From Candidatus Nanopelagicales bacterium (GTDB lineage Bacteria > Actinomycetota > Actinomycetes > S36-B12 > GCA-2699445): a stretch of DNA of 64,000 bases. Location: contig JAUYJT010000017.1 in the NCBI GenBank assembly GCA_030700225.1, positions 1 through 64,000 on the forward strand, in the 5' to 3' direction. A program made the position numbers and the translations under genes. The notes beneath the pieces were generated by a model. The model was not told the origin of the DNA. It was given only the letters and a program-made list of their open reading frames with translations, and made no database searches. Positions 58,401-64,000 of the stretch are shown here, piece by piece (position 1 is the stretch's first letter; each line of letters opens with the position of its first letter).

Positions 58401-58731
58401 CAACGGTCTGAAGGCCTCCGTGGTTCGCAAGCACCGCCAGGGGCCTGGCCCGAACGGCGAGCCGACAACTGTCCAGGCGATCATGGCCGGAGACGTAGAT
58501 CTGATTGTCAACACCCCATTCGGCGTCGGCACCCGATTGGACGGCTATGAGATTCGCACCGCGGCCGTCACGCGCGCCATCCCCTGCATCACGACGGTCG
58601 CCGGGCTCGCCGCCGCTGTCCAGGGCATCGAGGCCGGATCTTCGGAGGTTTCGGTCCGGTCGCTGCAGGAGTACGCCCTGGACCTCGCGTTCCTGCGCGC
58701 GGGTGAGCCCGATCCCAGTGGAGAGACATGA
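55429..58731 (+). CDS. carB: Carbamoyl-phosphate synthase large subunit
   Basis: CarB makes carbamoyl phosphate from bicarbonate, ammonia and two ATP. The 1100-residue protein shows the two homologous ATP-grasp halves: [20 protein letters not shown] and later [20 protein letters not shown], with [20 protein letters not shown] and [17 protein letters not shown]. The C-terminal MGS-like allosteric domain follows ([20 protein letters not shown]). GGGAGG upstream supports ATG 55429 rather than 55378. It overlaps carA by 14 bases and the following gene by four. Confidence 0.97.
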   Translation: MPLRDDISSVLVIGSGPIVIGQACEFDYSGTQACRVLKMEGLRVVLVNSNPATIMTDPEFADATYVEPITAEFVERIIERERPDALLPTLGGQTALNTAMELHRSGCLRKYEVELIGANVEAIERGENREVFKRVVDSIGAESAASRICHSIDECLAAALELNYPVVVRPSFTMGGAGSGIAHDADELTRMAGAGLLASPTTEVLLEESILGWKEFELELMRDHNDNVVVICSIENLDPMGVHTGDSITVAPALTLTDREYQRLRDIGIAIIRAVGVDTGGCNIQFAVNPADGRIIVIEMNPRVSRSSALASKATGFPIAKIAARLAVGYSLDEIRNDITLETPASFEPALDYVVVKVPRFAFEKFPEADDRLTTTMKSVGEAMAIGRNFTEALQKALRSLENPGASFSWSGDRPDPAPLLVEMSTAREGRIRQVQQALWGGASIDQVHEATCIDPWFLAQVDLLNAVAEKVRASHELDADVLRLAKRHGFSDKQIAQIADLDEAVVRGVRHALGIRPVYKTVDTCAAEFPAQTPYHYSTYEDETEVEPGDRPKVIILGSGPNRIGQGIEFDYSCVHASLTLREDGYETVMVNCNPETVSTDYDTSDRLYFEPLTLEDVLEIYYAECQSGEVAGLIVQLGGQTPLGLAQPLKDAGVPVVGTPPEAIHLAEDRGAFGMVLAEAGLPAPPYGTARSFDEARAIAHKIGYPVLVRPSYVLGGRGMEIVYDDEMLAGFLHRATQLNPEHPVLIDRFLDDAIEIDVDALFDGTDLFLGGVMEHIEEAGIHSGDSACALPPITLGRAALETIRESTRAIAEGVGVRGLMNVQYALSGDVLYVLEANPRASRTVPFVSKSTAVPLAKAAARVMMGESIRSLRQQGLLPTSGDGGNLPVGGPIAVKEAVLPFGRFHGVDTVLGPEMRSTGEVMGIDASFGTAFAKSQVGAYQGGLPAGGRVLVSVANRDKRAMILPVKRLADLGFEVMATEGTAEILRRNGLKASVVRKHRQGPGPNGEPTTVQAIMAGDVDLIVNTPFGVGTRLDGYEIRTAAVTRAIPCITTVAGLAAAVQGIEAGSSEVSVRSLQEYALDLAFLRAGEPDPSGET

Positions 58732-59588
58732 CGGCTGCGCGCCAATGGGAGGCCACGGTGATGGCGACTCGCCGATCCGGACGGCATGCCGTGGTGACCT
58801 TGTCGGCGCCGGGGATCGCCGATCAGGTGCGCGCGGGACAGTACGCCGCTGTAGCGGTGGGCGGTCAGAATCCGTCAACGTTGCTGCGCCGGGCCATGTG
58901 GATCGCCGAATCGGCCCCGACCGGCAGGCAGGGCGGCGTGATAGAGGTCGTAGCTGACGCCGAGGAAACTGGTGGCGCATGGCTCGCCGAGCAGCCGCGC
59001 GGGGCTCCGGTCGACGTGATCGCACCGCTCGGACGGCCCTTCTCCGCGCCTGTGGAGCCCGCGGTATGTCTATTGATCGGAATCGAAACCTCGGCTGCCG
59101 CGCTGCTGCGTCTGGGAGCCTTGCTCACTTCCCGCGGGAGCCACGTCGATTACCTGCTGCTGGGGGAACCGACGCGGGTGTACGGGGCACTCGAGGCGCG
59201 CCGACTGGGGAGTTCGCTGCGGTCTGAGGCGATCCCGACGGGTGTGAACCATAGGCGGGCCAGGATCGCGGATGTGGTCTCGGCGGCCCTGAGCGACGCT
59301 GATATCGATGTCGTGTACAGCGCGGGTCCGGCCCCTGACGTCGCGGCAGTGGCTGACGTGGTCGCGGCGAGGGGGCTTCCGCACCAGACAGCGCTTTCGC
59401 GAGTGACAGCGTGCGGATCGGGCGTATGCGCTGCCTGCGCGGTGCCGGTAGTGGGAACCGATGGCATCACGCGCGTCGTGCGGGCCTGCACCGAAGGCCC
59501 GGTCTTCGACGCCGATCGCGTGCTCTGGCAGGATCTGGCGCCGCCCCAGGGTGCCTGGAAGTCGCCGGAACGGGACCCACATGACTGA
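58728..59588 (+). CDS. pyrK: PyrK-like dihydroorotate dehydrogenase electron transfer subunit (variant motifs)
   Basis: The 286-residue protein has the PyrK layout: a ferredoxin-reductase-like FAD domain, a nucleotide-binding domain and a C-terminal [2Fe-2S] domain with all four cysteines, 229, 234, 237 and 254 (CGSGVCAAC, then RAC). In standard PyrK these pass electrons from the PyrD flavin through the cluster and FAD to NAD+. Two normally strict segments are altered. The flavin motif RPxS reads RRAMWI at 54-59, and the glycine-rich GGGxG segment reads GIETSAAA at 118-125. NAD or FAD binding may therefore differ. It overlaps carB by four bases and pyrD by eight. Confidence 0.85.
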   Translation: MTAARQWEATVMATRRSGRHAVVTLSAPGIADQVRAGQYAAVAVGGQNPSTLLRRAMWIAESAPTGRQGGVIEVVADAEETGGAWLAEQPRGAPVDVIAPLGRPFSAPVEPAVCLLIGIETSAAALLRLGALLTSRGSHVDYLLLGEPTRVYGALEARRLGSSLRSEAIPTGVNHRRARIADVVSAALSDADIDVVYSAGPAPDVAAVADVVAARGLPHQTALSRVTACGSGVCAACAVPVVGTDGITRVVRACTEGPVFDADRVLWQDLAPPQGAWKSPERDPHD

Positions 59589-60519
59589 CCTGACGTGCGA
59601 AATCGCTGGTCTGGCACTGCGGTCGCCAGTTCTGGCCGCCTCGGGTTGCGCCGGGACAGGCCGGGAATTGGCGAAGTTCGAGCCACTGGATTCCTTCGGG
59701 GCCGTCATCACAAGAAGCGTGACGCTGCAAGCGCGAGCCGGCCGACCCACGCCGCGCCTGGTGGAGACGCCCAGCGGACTGCTCAACGCGATCGGCATCC
59801 CTGGTCCTGGGATCGATGGATTCCTGGCCGATGAGTTGCCGTGGCTTGTGGATCACGGCGCCACCGTGGTTGCTTCGATCGCAGCCGGAGATGCGGCCGA
59901 TTACGGGCGACTGGCTCAAAGACTCCGCCAGGTGCGCGACATCGCGGGCATAGAAGTCAATCTGTCCAGTCCTTTGGTGCCGCGAGGCCGTTTGCCGTTC
60001 TCCGCCGAGCCAGGTCCCGCCGCGGCTGTAGTCCAGGCCGTGCGCCGGAGCACTTCCTCCAGCGTTCCGGTCTTCGCCAAGTTGTCCGGTGATGTGGGGG
60101 ACGTAGTCGCCGTGGGTCGTGCGTGCGTCCAAGCCGGAGCCGACGGGTTGTCCCTGATCAACGCCATGAGGGCCATGTCGGTTGATGTGGACCTGACGCG
60201 CCCGGCCCTGGGCAGCGGAAGCGGCGGCCTTTCAGGCCCGGCCATCCGGCCCGTCGCGCTTCGTGCTGTTTGGGAAACCGCCCGCGAGTTGCCGAAGACG
60301 CCGATTGTGGCGAGTGGCGGAATTCGTTCGGGCAGGGATGCGCTGGAGATGCTCCTCGCGGGCGCCTCAGCCGTGGCGCTGGGTTCGGTGCTGATCGCCG
60401 ACCCTTCGGCTGGGCGGCGCGTGAGCGCTGAGCTGGCGGAGTTGATGGACTCCCGTGGTGCGAAGTCGATCGGTGAACTCATCGGTTTGGCTCACTTGGG
60501 CTGGGAGGTGGATTCGTGA
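59581..60519 (+). CDS. pyrD: Dihydroorotate dehydrogenase, class 1B-like with Ser at the catalytic position
   Basis: The 312-residue barrel oxidises dihydroorotate to orotate with FMN. Family marks are SGCAGTGRELAKF, GLLNAIGIPGPGIDGF, VPVFAKLSGDVGDV, GADGLSLINAMRAM and the FMN phosphate site ASGGIRSGRDALEML with ALGSVL. Without a membrane helix and next to pyrK it is class 1B. In class 1 enzymes the catalytic base is Cys in NxSCPN. Here the segment is NLSSPL, residues 127-132, so Ser130 stands in for the Cys and Leu132 for the Asn. Ser is the base in class 2 enzymes. ATG 59581 lies eight bases inside pyrK. Confidence 0.9.
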   Translation: MTDLTCEIAGLALRSPVLAASGCAGTGRELAKFEPLDSFGAVITRSVTLQARAGRPTPRLVETPSGLLNAIGIPGPGIDGFLADELPWLVDHGATVVASIAAGDAADYGRLAQRLRQVRDIAGIEVNLSSPLVPRGRLPFSAEPGPAAAVVQAVRRSTSSSVPVFAKLSGDVGDVVAVGRACVQAGADGLSLINAMRAMSVDVDLTRPALGSGSGGLSGPAIRPVALRAVWETARELPKTPIVASGGIRSGRDALEMLLAGASAVALGSVLIADPSAGRRVSAELAELMDSRGAKSIGELIGLAHLGWEVDS

Positions 60520-61220
60520 GTAGCCCAGAACCCGAGCGGAAGGCGCCCATCGCGGTCGCCTTGGACACGTCATCTCTTCCGCTGGCGTGTCAGTGGGCCC
60601 TTCAGGTCGCGCCGTTCGTGAGGGCAGTGAAGGTCGGGCTTGAACTCTATCTTCGGCACGGGACGCCAGGCGTCGCGATGATCCGGGAGGCGGCACCTGA
60701 CTGCCTGCTGTTCCTGGATCTGAAGCTGCACGACATCCCGGCAACAGTGGCTGGCGCGGCTCGCAGTGTCGCTGGTCTTGAGCCGGACTACCTGACTGTG
60801 CACGCCTCGGGCGGGGCCTCGATGGTGACCGCGGCCGCTGAGGCTCTTCCCAAGACTCGCGTAGCAGCGGTCACAGTCCTGACTTCCTTGAGTCCAGCCG
60901 ACCTGATGGCTCTGGGATTGGGCCAGACTCCCGAGCATCTAGCGGTCGCGTGGGCACAGATGGCCGTGGCGGCTGGGGCCCGGGCGGTGGTGTCTTCGCC
61001 GCGAGAGGTACGCGCCTTGCGAGAGAGGCTGGGAGCTGGACCGCAGTTGGTGACGCCAGGAGTTCGGCCTCATGGCTCCGGAGCAGATGATCAGCGCCGG
61101 GTCTCGACCCCGGAAAGCGCGCTGGCCGCTGGAGCGGACCTTCTGGTGATCGGGCGACCGATCACCGGGGCGTCAGACGTAGGGGCTGCGGCCGCCGCGA
61201 TCGCAGCGAGCGTGTCGTGA
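60516..61220 (+). CDS. pyrF: Orotidine 5'-phosphate decarboxylase
   Basis: PyrF makes UMP, the last step of the pathway. The 234-residue barrel shows VALDTSSLPLACQWALQV, VKVGLELYLRHG, the catalytic FLDLKLHDIPATVAGAAR with the Asp-Lys-Asp array, AVTVLTSLSPADL and the C-terminal phosphate site VTPGVRPHG and IGRPITGASD. It is of the short, E. coli-like type rather than the longer form found in mycobacteria. It overlaps pyrD and mihF by four bases each, so the operon continues into mihF. Confidence 0.94.
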   Translation: MSSPEPERKAPIAVALDTSSLPLACQWALQVAPFVRAVKVGLELYLRHGTPGVAMIREAAPDCLLFLDLKLHDIPATVAGAARSVAGLEPDYLTVHASGGASMVTAAAEALPKTRVAAVTVLTSLSPADLMALGLGQTPEHLAVAWAQMAVAAGARAVVSSPREVRALRERLGAGPQLVTPGVRPHGSGADDQRRVSTPESALAAGADLLVIGRPITGASDVGAAAAAIAASVS

Positions 61221-61546
61221 AGCGGCCGCCGACGCTGACCCCTGAGCAGCGAGCCGCCGGACGCCAGGCAGCCTTGCGGTCGCGCGCGATCCGGTCAGAA
61301 GTCAAGGAGCGCTTGAAGAGCGGTCACCTCACGCTCGCTGAATTGGTCCAGATGGCGCGGACGACTTCGCCGCACGGCGATGCCGTGTCCAAGCTCCGGG
61401 TTGATGAGGTCCTTCTCAGTCTGCCTCGCGTAGGCCCGGTGTTGGCTGATCGGATACTGGTCTCGGCGGATGTTATTGGAGCCAGACGGATCAGCGCGCT
61501 CGGTCATCACCAGGTAGCTCGCCTACTCGCGGAGGTGACTGAATGA
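61217..61546 (+). CDS. mihF: Actinobacterial integration host factor mIHF
   Basis: This 109-residue nucleoid protein bends DNA and is unrelated in sequence to the HU-like IHF of proteobacteria. The mIHF pattern is clear: LTPEQRAAGRQAALRSRAIR at the N-terminus, VKERLKSGHLTLAELVQMA, then KLRVDEVLLSLPRVGP and the helix-hairpin-helix-like VLADRILVSADVIGARRISALG. It is coupled to pyrF and gmk by four-base overlaps. The same order mihF-gmk-rpoZ-coaBC-metK is known in Mycobacterium. Confidence 0.95.
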   Translation: MKRPPTLTPEQRAAGRQAALRSRAIRSEVKERLKSGHLTLAELVQMARTTSPHGDAVSKLRVDEVLLSLPRVGPVLADRILVSADVIGARRISALGHHQVARLLAEVTE

Positions 61547-62109
61547 GCGCGTCGTGCGGGCGAGGTCGGTTGCTCGTTGTCAGTGGTCCGTCCGGTGTCG
61601 GCAAGGGTCGCGTTGTCGCCGAGATGCTGAGGCGACGGCCGGACTTGTGGCTGTCTGTTTCCACTACTACCCGGGCACCACGCGTCGGGGAAGTCCCTGG
61701 GCGCGACTACGAATTCGTGGACGAGGCGGAGTTCACCCGAGCTGTCGAATCGGCCGAAATGATGGAGTGGGCCGAGTACGCGGGAAGGCGGTACGGAACC
61801 CGGCGCGCGGGCGTGGAGCAGCGCCTCGAGTCGGGACAGTCCGTCGTGCTTGAGATCGACGTCGAGGGTGCCAGACAGATCAAGGCGGACCATCCTGATG
61901 CCTTGCTGGTGTTCATCGCGCCCCCGGACTTTGACGAATTGCGGCGTCGGCTCATTGGTCGAGGGACCGAGTCCGAAGTGGACGTGGACCGCCGAATGAC
62001 CCGGGCGCGGGAGGAGATGGGGTTCGTCGGGCCGCCGTGGCAGGTCGTGGTGAACGACGAAATCTCGGTTTGCTCTGAACAGTTGCTACAGTTGTTGAGC
62101 CCACAGTGA
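61543..62109 (+). CDS. gmk: Guanylate kinase
   Basis: Gmk phosphorylates GMP to GDP. The 188-residue protein has the P-loop [11 protein letters not shown], the GMP-binding [40 protein letters not shown] and [11 protein letters not shown]. The P-loop has Arg after the usual Lys-Gly instead of Thr, a change at the position that commonly helps hold Mg-ATP. It starts in the end of mihF and ends 76 bases before rpoZ. Confidence 0.94.
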   Translation: MSASCGRGRLLVVSGPSGVGKGRVVAEMLRRRPDLWLSVSTTTRAPRVGEVPGRDYEFVDEAEFTRAVESAEMMEWAEYAGRRYGTRRAGVEQRLESGQSVVLEIDVEGARQIKADHPDALLVFIAPPDFDELRRRLIGRGTESEVDVDRRMTRAREEMGFVGPPWQVVVNDEISVCSEQLLQLLSPQ

Positions 62110-62185
62110 GCGCGGCGGCTGGGCGCCGAGCTTCTCCGGGCTTCCTGGTCGCCACACCGGCCAACCATCGAAAGGTGTCTTGCGA

Positions 62186-62548
62186 ATGAGTTTCCGCGCC
62201 GAAGGGATCACGCATCCGTCGATTGACGAGCTGTTGGAAACCACCGAATCCAAGTTCTCACTCGTCATCTACGCGGCCCGCAGAGCTCGGCAAATCACTG
62301 GGTACTACTCGCAAATGGGGGAGTACCTGCTGGAGTACGTCGGGCCACTGGTGGAGCACTACCCGCAGGAGAAGCCGATGAGCATCGCACTGCGCGAGAT
62401 TCATGAGGGCCTGGTGGTCGCCACGAGCGAAGACCCCCCCGACCCGACCAGCGCGGCCCCCTCGCTTGAGAGCGTCGAGGTTGTTGAGGCGGCGCCGTCG
62501 TCCGCCGACGAGGCGGTCGTGGAAGGTTCGCCGGACTTGCCCGCGTAG
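62186..62548 (+). CDS. rpoZ: RNA polymerase omega subunit
   Basis: Omega helps assemble and stabilise RNA polymerase. The 120-residue protein starts with [20 protein letters not shown], followed by [20 protein letters not shown], and [15 protein letters not shown], all conserved in actinobacterial omega proteins. The C-terminal 35 residues are acidic, Ser/Ala/Pro-rich and probably disordered. ATG 62186 with AAAGGTG upstream was chosen over TTG 62180. Confidence 0.95.
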   Translation: MSFRAEGITHPSIDELLETTESKFSLVIYAARRARQITGYYSQMGEYLLEYVGPLVEHYPQEKPMSIALREIHEGLVVATSEDPPDPTSAAPSLESVEVVEAAPSSADEAVVEGSPDLPA

Positions 62549-62569
62549 GCGAGTCCAGAGGCGCGACCA

Positions 62570-63778
62570 ATGGGGAACCGGGGTCGCATCGTGCTCGGCG
62601 TTGGAGCCGGGATCGCGGCGTACAAGGCGTGCTCGCTACTTCGGCTGCTGACAGAAGGCGGCTACGACGTTGAGGTTTTGCCCACTCGGGATTCTTTGAG
62701 GTTCGTGGGCGCGGCGACTTGGGCGGCCCTTTCCGGCAAGCCCGTTCGGGAGTCGTTGTGGGATGGCGTCCACGAGGTGCCGCATGTGGAGATCGGACGG
62801 TGGGCGGACTTGGTTGTGATCGCGCCCGCTACGGCGAATCTCCTGTCGAAGGCGGCCGCGGGGGTTGCGGATGACTTGCTCACTTCAACGTTGCTGACGG
62901 CCAGGTGTCCCATCGTGATGGCCCCTGCGATGCACACGGAGATGTGGGAACACCCGGCCACGGTGGCGAACGTGAAGGTCCTTCGGGAAAGAGGCTGTGT
63001 CGTCTTGGACCCCGCGATCGGGCGCCTGACTGGCGTGGATTCTGGCCCGGGGCGCCTACCGGAGCCGGAATCGCTGTTCGAGACATGTCGGGCCGCGTTG
63101 AGAGCGGGCGCTGGTGCGGACCTGGCTGGGCGTGTTGTAGTCGTGTCGGCCGGAGGAACGCGTGAACCGGTGGACCCCGTGCGCTTTCTGGGGAACCGGT
63201 CAAGCGGTCGTCAGGGGTATGCGCTGGCGGCGGCGGCCTTGGCGCGCGGCGCTCAAGTGAGCCTTGTGTCAGCCAATGTCGCGTTGGTCCCGCCGGCCGG
63301 GGCGACTCTGATCCAAGTGGAATCGGCCGAGGAAATGCGCGAGGCGGTGCTGGGCGCGGCGCTGAGCGCGGACGCGGTAGTGATGGCGGCTGCCGTCGCG
63401 GACTTCCGGCCAGCCGTCCCAGCGGCGGTGAAGATCAAGAAGGCCGCCGGGGCGATTTCGGCGATCGAGCTGACTCGGAACGCCGACATCTTGTCCGAGC
63501 TCGTCCAGAGACGGCGTGACCAGCAGGTCTTGGTCGGATTCGCCGCCGAGACCGGCGCCCCGGGGCGCACCGTATTGGATCTGGCGCGCGAGAAGCTCGC
63601 GGACAAGGTGTGCGATCTGCTCGTCGTCAACGACGTGTCTGAAGGCAAGGTATTCGGCCAAGCCGACAACGAGGTTGTCATCCTCGGCGCTGACGGTTCT
63701 GTCGCTGAGACGATCTCGGGCAGCAAGGTGGACGTCGCCCACAGAATCTGGGATCAAGTAGTGGAAGTTCTGAGCTAG
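62570..63778 (+). CDS. coaBC: Bifunctional phosphopantothenoylcysteine decarboxylase / phosphopantothenate-cysteine ligase
   Basis: CoaBC performs two steps of coenzyme A synthesis. The 402-residue protein has an FMN-binding CoaC half ([51 protein letters not shown]) and a CTP-using CoaB half ([20 protein letters not shown], then [14 protein letters not shown] and [11 protein letters not shown]). In CoaC the usual PAMN motif reads PAMH and the substrate-recognition segment, which carries a Cys in many bacteria, reads [12 protein letters not shown], a pattern I recall from actinobacterial forms. The gene follows rpoZ by 21 bases. Confidence 0.96.
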   Translation: MGNRGRIVLGVGAGIAAYKACSLLRLLTEGGYDVEVLPTRDSLRFVGAATWAALSGKPVRESLWDGVHEVPHVEIGRWADLVVIAPATANLLSKAAAGVADDLLTSTLLTARCPIVMAPAMHTEMWEHPATVANVKVLRERGCVVLDPAIGRLTGVDSGPGRLPEPESLFETCRAALRAGAGADLAGRVVVVSAGGTREPVDPVRFLGNRSSGRQGYALAAAALARGAQVSLVSANVALVPPAGATLIQVESAEEMREAVLGAALSADAVVMAAAVADFRPAVPAAVKIKKAAGAISAIELTRNADILSELVQRRRDQQVLVGFAAETGAPGRTVLDLAREKLADKVCDLLVVNDVSEGKVFGQADNEVVILGADGSVAETISGSKVDVAHRIWDQVVEVLS

Positions 63779-63824
63779 ACCCCGCTCCCGTGACGCCAGG
63801 TCGGGCGGCCGAGCGGTCGCAAGT

Positions 63825-63841
63825 ACACTGCGATTCAGTGT
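63825..63841 (+). terminator. Small hairpin between coaBC and metK
   Basis: A 6-bp stem ACACTG/CAGTGT with a 5-base loop CGATT lies 26 bases before the metK start. It is too short and too weakly G+C-rich for a confident terminator; it may instead affect metK translation or overlap its promoter (TACACT at 63824-63829 resembles a -10). Confidence 0.3.
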
Positions 63842-63866
63842 CGGGGGCCGGTGGGGAAGGAACAAC

Positions 63867-64000
63867 ATGAGCAAGCGCCTGTTCACGTCCGAGTCCGTAA
63901 CTGAGGGGCACCCGGACAAGATGGCGGATCAGATCAGCGACGCGATCCTTGATGACCTGATCAGTCAGGACCGGGGAAGTCGCGTAGCAGTTGAGACTCT
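63867..64000 (+). CDS. metK: S-adenosylmethionine synthetase, N-terminal part (runs off window)
   Basis: MetK makes S-adenosylmethionine from methionine and ATP. Only about the first 45 residues are in the window: [20 protein letters not shown] followed by [15 protein letters not shown], the highly conserved N-terminus with the methionine/ATP-binding His in EGHPDK. GGGGAAGGAAC precedes the ATG. The position after coaBC is conserved in Actinobacteria. The rest lies beyond the right edge. Confidence 0.95.
   Translation, partial: MSKRLFTSESVTEGHPDKMADQISDAILDDLISQDRGSRVAVET

Noticed and set aside
63825-63860. SAM riboswitch before metK
   Set aside because: The space is under 90 bases and shows one small hairpin, with no known SAM-binding core.

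Overview
The window is a contiguous stretch of actinobacterial chromosome. It is high in G+C, and GTG starts and 4-base GTGA/ATGA overlaps are common. Lineage markers include a BldD orthologue, the actinobacterial integration host factor mIHF, a PriA-type HisA, a homodimeric pyruvate dehydrogenase AceE, DUF3145 and DUF3052 proteins, a WS/DGAT acyltransferase and an F420/FMN-type PPOX protein. I could not place the genus. No phage, insertion sequence, CRISPR array or rRNA was seen, so this is mostly core genome with a few unusual features.

Region 1 (1-10.5 kb) is mixed housekeeping and transport. It holds the 3' end of an HNH endonuclease gene, a BioY biotin transporter subunit with an acidic repeat tail, DUF3145, a ferritin-like/VIT1 metal transporter overlapping aceE, two near-identical tandem MFS transporters, DUF3052, a tRNA-Val(TAC) and a CrtC/AttH-like protein. 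Region 2 (10.6-25.5 kb) has a large membrane PAS-GGDEF-EAL protein, a PI-PLC-like lipoprotein, a beta-carbonic anhydrase, a WS/DGAT, a secreted PGRP-type amidase, a P-type cation ATPase, dnaE and a YbaK-type deacylase.

Region 3 (25.5-42.4 kb) is an amino acid cluster: hisD-C-B-H, a DUF2510 membrane protein, priA, hisF, hisI, trpE, a response regulator/histidine kinase pair, trpC-B-A, then VKOR, a DsbA-like protein and lgt. No trpF is present; the PriA isomerase is expected to serve both pathways. Disulfide formation and lipoprotein maturation genes are joined to the trp genes by 4-base or 1-base overlaps or a short gap. Region 4 (42.4-50.2 kb) is gltB-gltD and pyk. Region 5 (50.2-64 kb) is bldD facing away from the pyrimidine operon pyrR-B-C-(PH protein)-carA-carB-pyrK-pyrD-pyrF, which runs into mihF-gmk-rpoZ-coaBC and the start of metK.

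The most unusual signals are four. (1) A dyad-symmetric intergenic element of about 100 bp occurs twice (30451-30554 and 42451-42553). It is built from CCGTT/AACGG modules at 19-20 bp spacing, and each copy is followed by a G-quadruplex-like G-run tract. (2) The PyrK/PyrD pair has the catalytic Cys of class 1 PyrD replaced by Ser and has lost the usual flavin and nucleotide motifs of PyrK, while keeping the [2Fe-2S] cysteines. (3) BldD keeps the exact c-di-GMP signature, and the window also encodes an intact GGDEF-EAL protein. (4) A two-component system sits inside the trp genes, and a VKOR with a long unexplained N-terminal region follows trpA.
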